Assembly (NCBI RefSeq): GCF_002234675.1
Contig: NC_019862.2
Span: 30,758,389-30,822,388 of the forward strand
Reading direction: 5' to 3'
DNA: 64,000 bases
From: Oryzias latipes
Lineage: Eukaryota; Chordata; Actinopteri; Beloniformes; Adrianichthyidae
The translations under genes were made by a program, and so were the position numbers. Below the pieces are notes generated by a model that was not told the origin of the DNA, made no database searches, and saw only the letters and a program-made list of their open reading frames with translations. Shown piece after piece: positions 61,401-64,000 of the stretch. Each line of letters opens with the position of its first letter. Position 1 is the stretch's first letter.

Positions 61401-62130
61401 ATTTTCTGGCTTCAAAGTTTATCTATATGGATGATAGGATGTTATTCTGAGGTTTTATATTAAAAATGTTCAATTTTTAAACATCAAAACACAGCAGGGT
61501 CAGTTTCAGAATCTGACAAAAACAGTTGTTTTTAAACTTGTATATAAAATAGACAGATTTAAAAACATGACTTTAATATTTTGTTTCATGTTTTGTTATG
61601 TGGCCCATTAATATGAGCCTACAGAAGGATTAGTCTTTGCTTTGCCAATTATTTAATCTTGCTTTGACAACAGACTTTTGGTGGAAAAAAACCTGTTTCC
61701 CGGGATGCCAGATCGTGCAGAACCTGCTCAGCTCTCTTTGCTCTGATCATCAACCTAAATTGGATTATGTTTGTGAAGAGCAAACACAGCAGCAAAGATG
61801 TTGGGGAAGCAAAACACATCAGATTGATGCTGGTTGGATCGAAGGGCCAAGAACCTGTCCTGCATCTGTTAGGGGACTGTGTGTGCATGTACTTATTGAG
61901 TTGTGGATTGATTTTAGAAAAGAACCAAAAGTTACTTCAGAAACAGTGGATTGATTTTGCACAAAGCCTCTGCCACAGCTTTCATTCCACGTTTGCTGTT
62001 TTACACATTTCATCTGGAGACAACTGGGATAAACGTTTGACACTGCATTGTTACTACCCACTTATTACCTTCTCTTTGCTCTGCATCTTTCTGCAAGCTT
62101 TTCTCAAATTCAGCAGAGTGGAGAACTTTT
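58470..62130. other. agbl4 intron, middle part
   Basis: No supported exon. A GC-richer patch at 59340-59690 has open frames in several phases but no family I know. 60855-61000 is non-repetitive with ATTA cores (GTAATTAAGG). A short (TA)n-rich stretch lies at 61063-61100. Confidence 0.4.
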
Positions 62131-62136
62131 CACTAT

Positions 62137-62355
62137 TTAACCCTTGTGCTATCCTAGGCACTTTAACATTGGGAGTTGGGTCATCTAGACCCACTAGACA
62201 GTGCTCTGAACCTTTTTTCTTCAATGATTTGTGATCTTCACTGGTGTCCAGGGATTACATGAAATCTTTCCACCTTTATCCACCTTTGTCATGGTAGGGA
62301 GTACACGTCAATGGAACGGGGGGGGGGGGGTCATCTAAGACAGCACAAGGGTTAA
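62137..62355. mobile_element. piggyBac-like MITE, copy 5
   Basis: TTAA at 62137-62140 and 62352-62355; the left terminus CCCTTGTGCTATCCTA is identical to copy 1, the right is slightly changed (AGACAGCACAAGGG). The interior matches copy 1 in the same orientation. Confidence 0.75.
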
Positions 62356-62401
62356 GAGCTAGAATGTAGAAATAAGGAAATTATTCTTATTATTAAAACC
62401 C

Positions 62402-62795
62402 TATAGGCTGCACGGTGGCGCAGTGGTTAGCGCTCTTGCCTTACAGCAAGAAAGCCCCTGGTTCAAGTCGTGGCTGGGGGGCCTGAACCAGAACATCAAT
62501 GGGGGACCTTTCTGTGTGGAGTTAGCATGTTCTCCCTGTGCATGCGTGGGTTTTCTCTTGGGACTCCAGCTTCCTCCCACCGGTTAATTGGTAATAGGTC
62601 ATAGGTTAATTGGTCACTCCAAATTGTCCCTAGGTGTGAATGTGAGTGTGTGTGGGTGTGTGATATGTGTGACCCTGCGACAGACTGGCGATCTGTCCAG
62701 GGTGTCCCCTGCCTTCGCCCATAAGTGGCCGGGATAGGCTCCAGCAGCCCCGTGACCCCGAAAGGGACAAACGGAAGAAGATGAATGAATGACTG
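62402..62795 (+). repeat. tRNA-derived SINE-type repeat, best copy
   Basis: GGCTGCACGGTGGCGCAGTG and GTTAGCGCTCTTGCC (A-box region), GGTTCAAGTCGTGGC (B-box-like), then GTTCTCCCTGTGCATGCGTG, a TG-rich stretch, GACTGGCGATCTGTCCAGGG, and CGGAAGAAGATGAATGAATG at the end. A common fish repeat; the tRNA-like head is still clear. Confidence 0.75.
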
Positions 62796-62799
62796 AAAA

Positions 62800-64000
62800 A
62801 TCCTTTTGTTCTAAACTCTTGACAATAGAAAATCTTGATTTGAGACTCAAAAAACTTCAGTGTAATTTTTGGTTTAGTTCTGAAGTTGTTTATGTTTATG
62901 ATATGTAGATTGTTGGGAAAACAGTGAGAAGGATTGTGGTTCAATAGTTTCAATGAGCCTGCATTCGTCCAATTACATTACATGTTTCAATAAGTTGCTG
63001 TGTCTTATCGTCATGGTTGCCTCATTCCTACTTTGTTAACATCCCATAATGCTTGGCTTCGGCGGCCGTTTTGGTCCAGTTTTTCCGCTCCGAGCCCAGA
63101 GCCGATTCAGACTGAGGAAACTCCGAGCGAACCAGAGCTCAGTCCGATGGGAAACAATCCAAGACCACCTCCAAAGATGAGTCCCAGAGCGGTTCCTGGT
63201 CCTGGATGTACTCAGACTGAATGTTTGTTCCGGATTATCGGGAGAAACTGACTTTGGTTCCCTTTAAGTGGACCAAATGTGTTCAGTCTAAATACACCCT
63301 AAGATGGGCAGACTAATTTTGCCCTAAAATAAGTCATTTTCATTTAGTACACTGGTGTTGTGTCACTGTTATCAATATATGAACTACAAATAGGTTAATC
63401 AAAAAACTCAAGAAATACAAACCATTTTCTTGGAACTAGCCAAAAAATTATTATTGGGTTGCATATCATTCAATTTGAAGTAATTCCATCCAACAGTTAG
63501 CTTTAATATGGCCTATTTTTTCTCGTTTTATTGCTTGTTTCTAGATTTTGATGTCTCATCATGAGATTTCTCACTGCATGTACAGATAACTTTACTACTT
63601 TGTAGATCGTTTTTTCTTAAGATCAATTTCCTATTTCCAAGCTACCTCTTTTTACAGTGCATTGAGCAAAAATGTTTAATCTTGTGCATTTAAGCAAACT
63701 TTCATCCTCTGAGTGGCTTCACTTTGAATTTGTAATAATTCTGTCTGCAGGTTCGCCTTTCTGAGGCATATCAACACTTCCATTTCTTTCAAACTTAAAT
63801 TGCCTCAACGACTTCTACCATTTGCGTGGTCCGAAAATATTCCAGAGTTTTCCACGCTGCAGATCCGAAAACGACCACAGAACAACTGAAGCGGGCCGTG
63901 TGCATTTTTGAGAGCACTCTTGTGAGAACACCTATTCATCTGAGCATGGCAACAATATTTGTGCAATCAACTGTGTGCGAGTGTCTCCCTCTGTGTGTTT
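62800..64000. other. agbl4 intron, right edge
   Basis: No exon supported. At 63068-63285 a GTTTTGGTCCAGTT... GTGGACCAAA pair of roughly inverted ends suggests a small DNA element of about 220 bases, not firmly delimited. Confidence 0.35.

Overview
The window is vertebrate, almost certainly teleost, nuclear DNA. The genes are split by GT-AG introns. Translated exons match the vertebrate families GCLM, DNTTIP2, SPATA6 and AGBL4 plus a CC chemokine. The repeats are typical of fish: Rex3/RTE and L2 retrotransposons, tRNA-derived SINEs, TTAA-flanked piggyBac-like MITEs and hAT MITEs. A percomorph fish such as a medaka relative fits, but I cannot prove the species. All identifications come from reading translated exons and splice phase; no database search was possible.

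Layout. 1-5.2 kb is repeat-rich intergenic DNA with one possible terminal exon at 885-944. 5.7-7.15 kb (minus) holds a complete three-exon CC chemokine of the CCL19/21/25 type. 7.2-17.4 kb has no supported gene; it holds a broken Rex3 element, nested MITEs and copies of a dispersed repeat. 17.7-24.35 kb (plus) holds gclm, seven exons, 271 codons. 25.36-39.11 kb (plus) holds dnttip2, seven exons, 829 codons. Its large second intron carries a 2 kb minisatellite and L2 retrotransposon sequence, and its fourth intron carries a long foldback. 39.9-54.66 kb (minus) holds spata6, nine exons rebuilt by phase, 316 codons, converging on dnttip2. 55.66-55.97 kb (minus) holds the last two exons of agbl4; the rest of the window is its upstream intron.

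How the genes relate. gclm (glutathione synthesis) and dnttip2 (nucleolar rRNA processing) are head-to-tail, as in human 1p22. spata6 (sperm neck) and agbl4 (tubulin deglutamylation) are neighbours, as in human 1p33. The window therefore joins two blocks that are far apart in human. They are housekeeping and cell-type genes, not one pathway.

I found no clearly new biological system. The observations most worth checking are: a partial duplication of spata6 exon 8, acceptor included, fused to a 267 bp GA/CT microsatellite; a 5'-truncated L2 tail sitting inside the minisatellite; a dispersed repeat carrying a decayed P2X7-tail-like coding segment; and a foldback with a CRE site in each arm.
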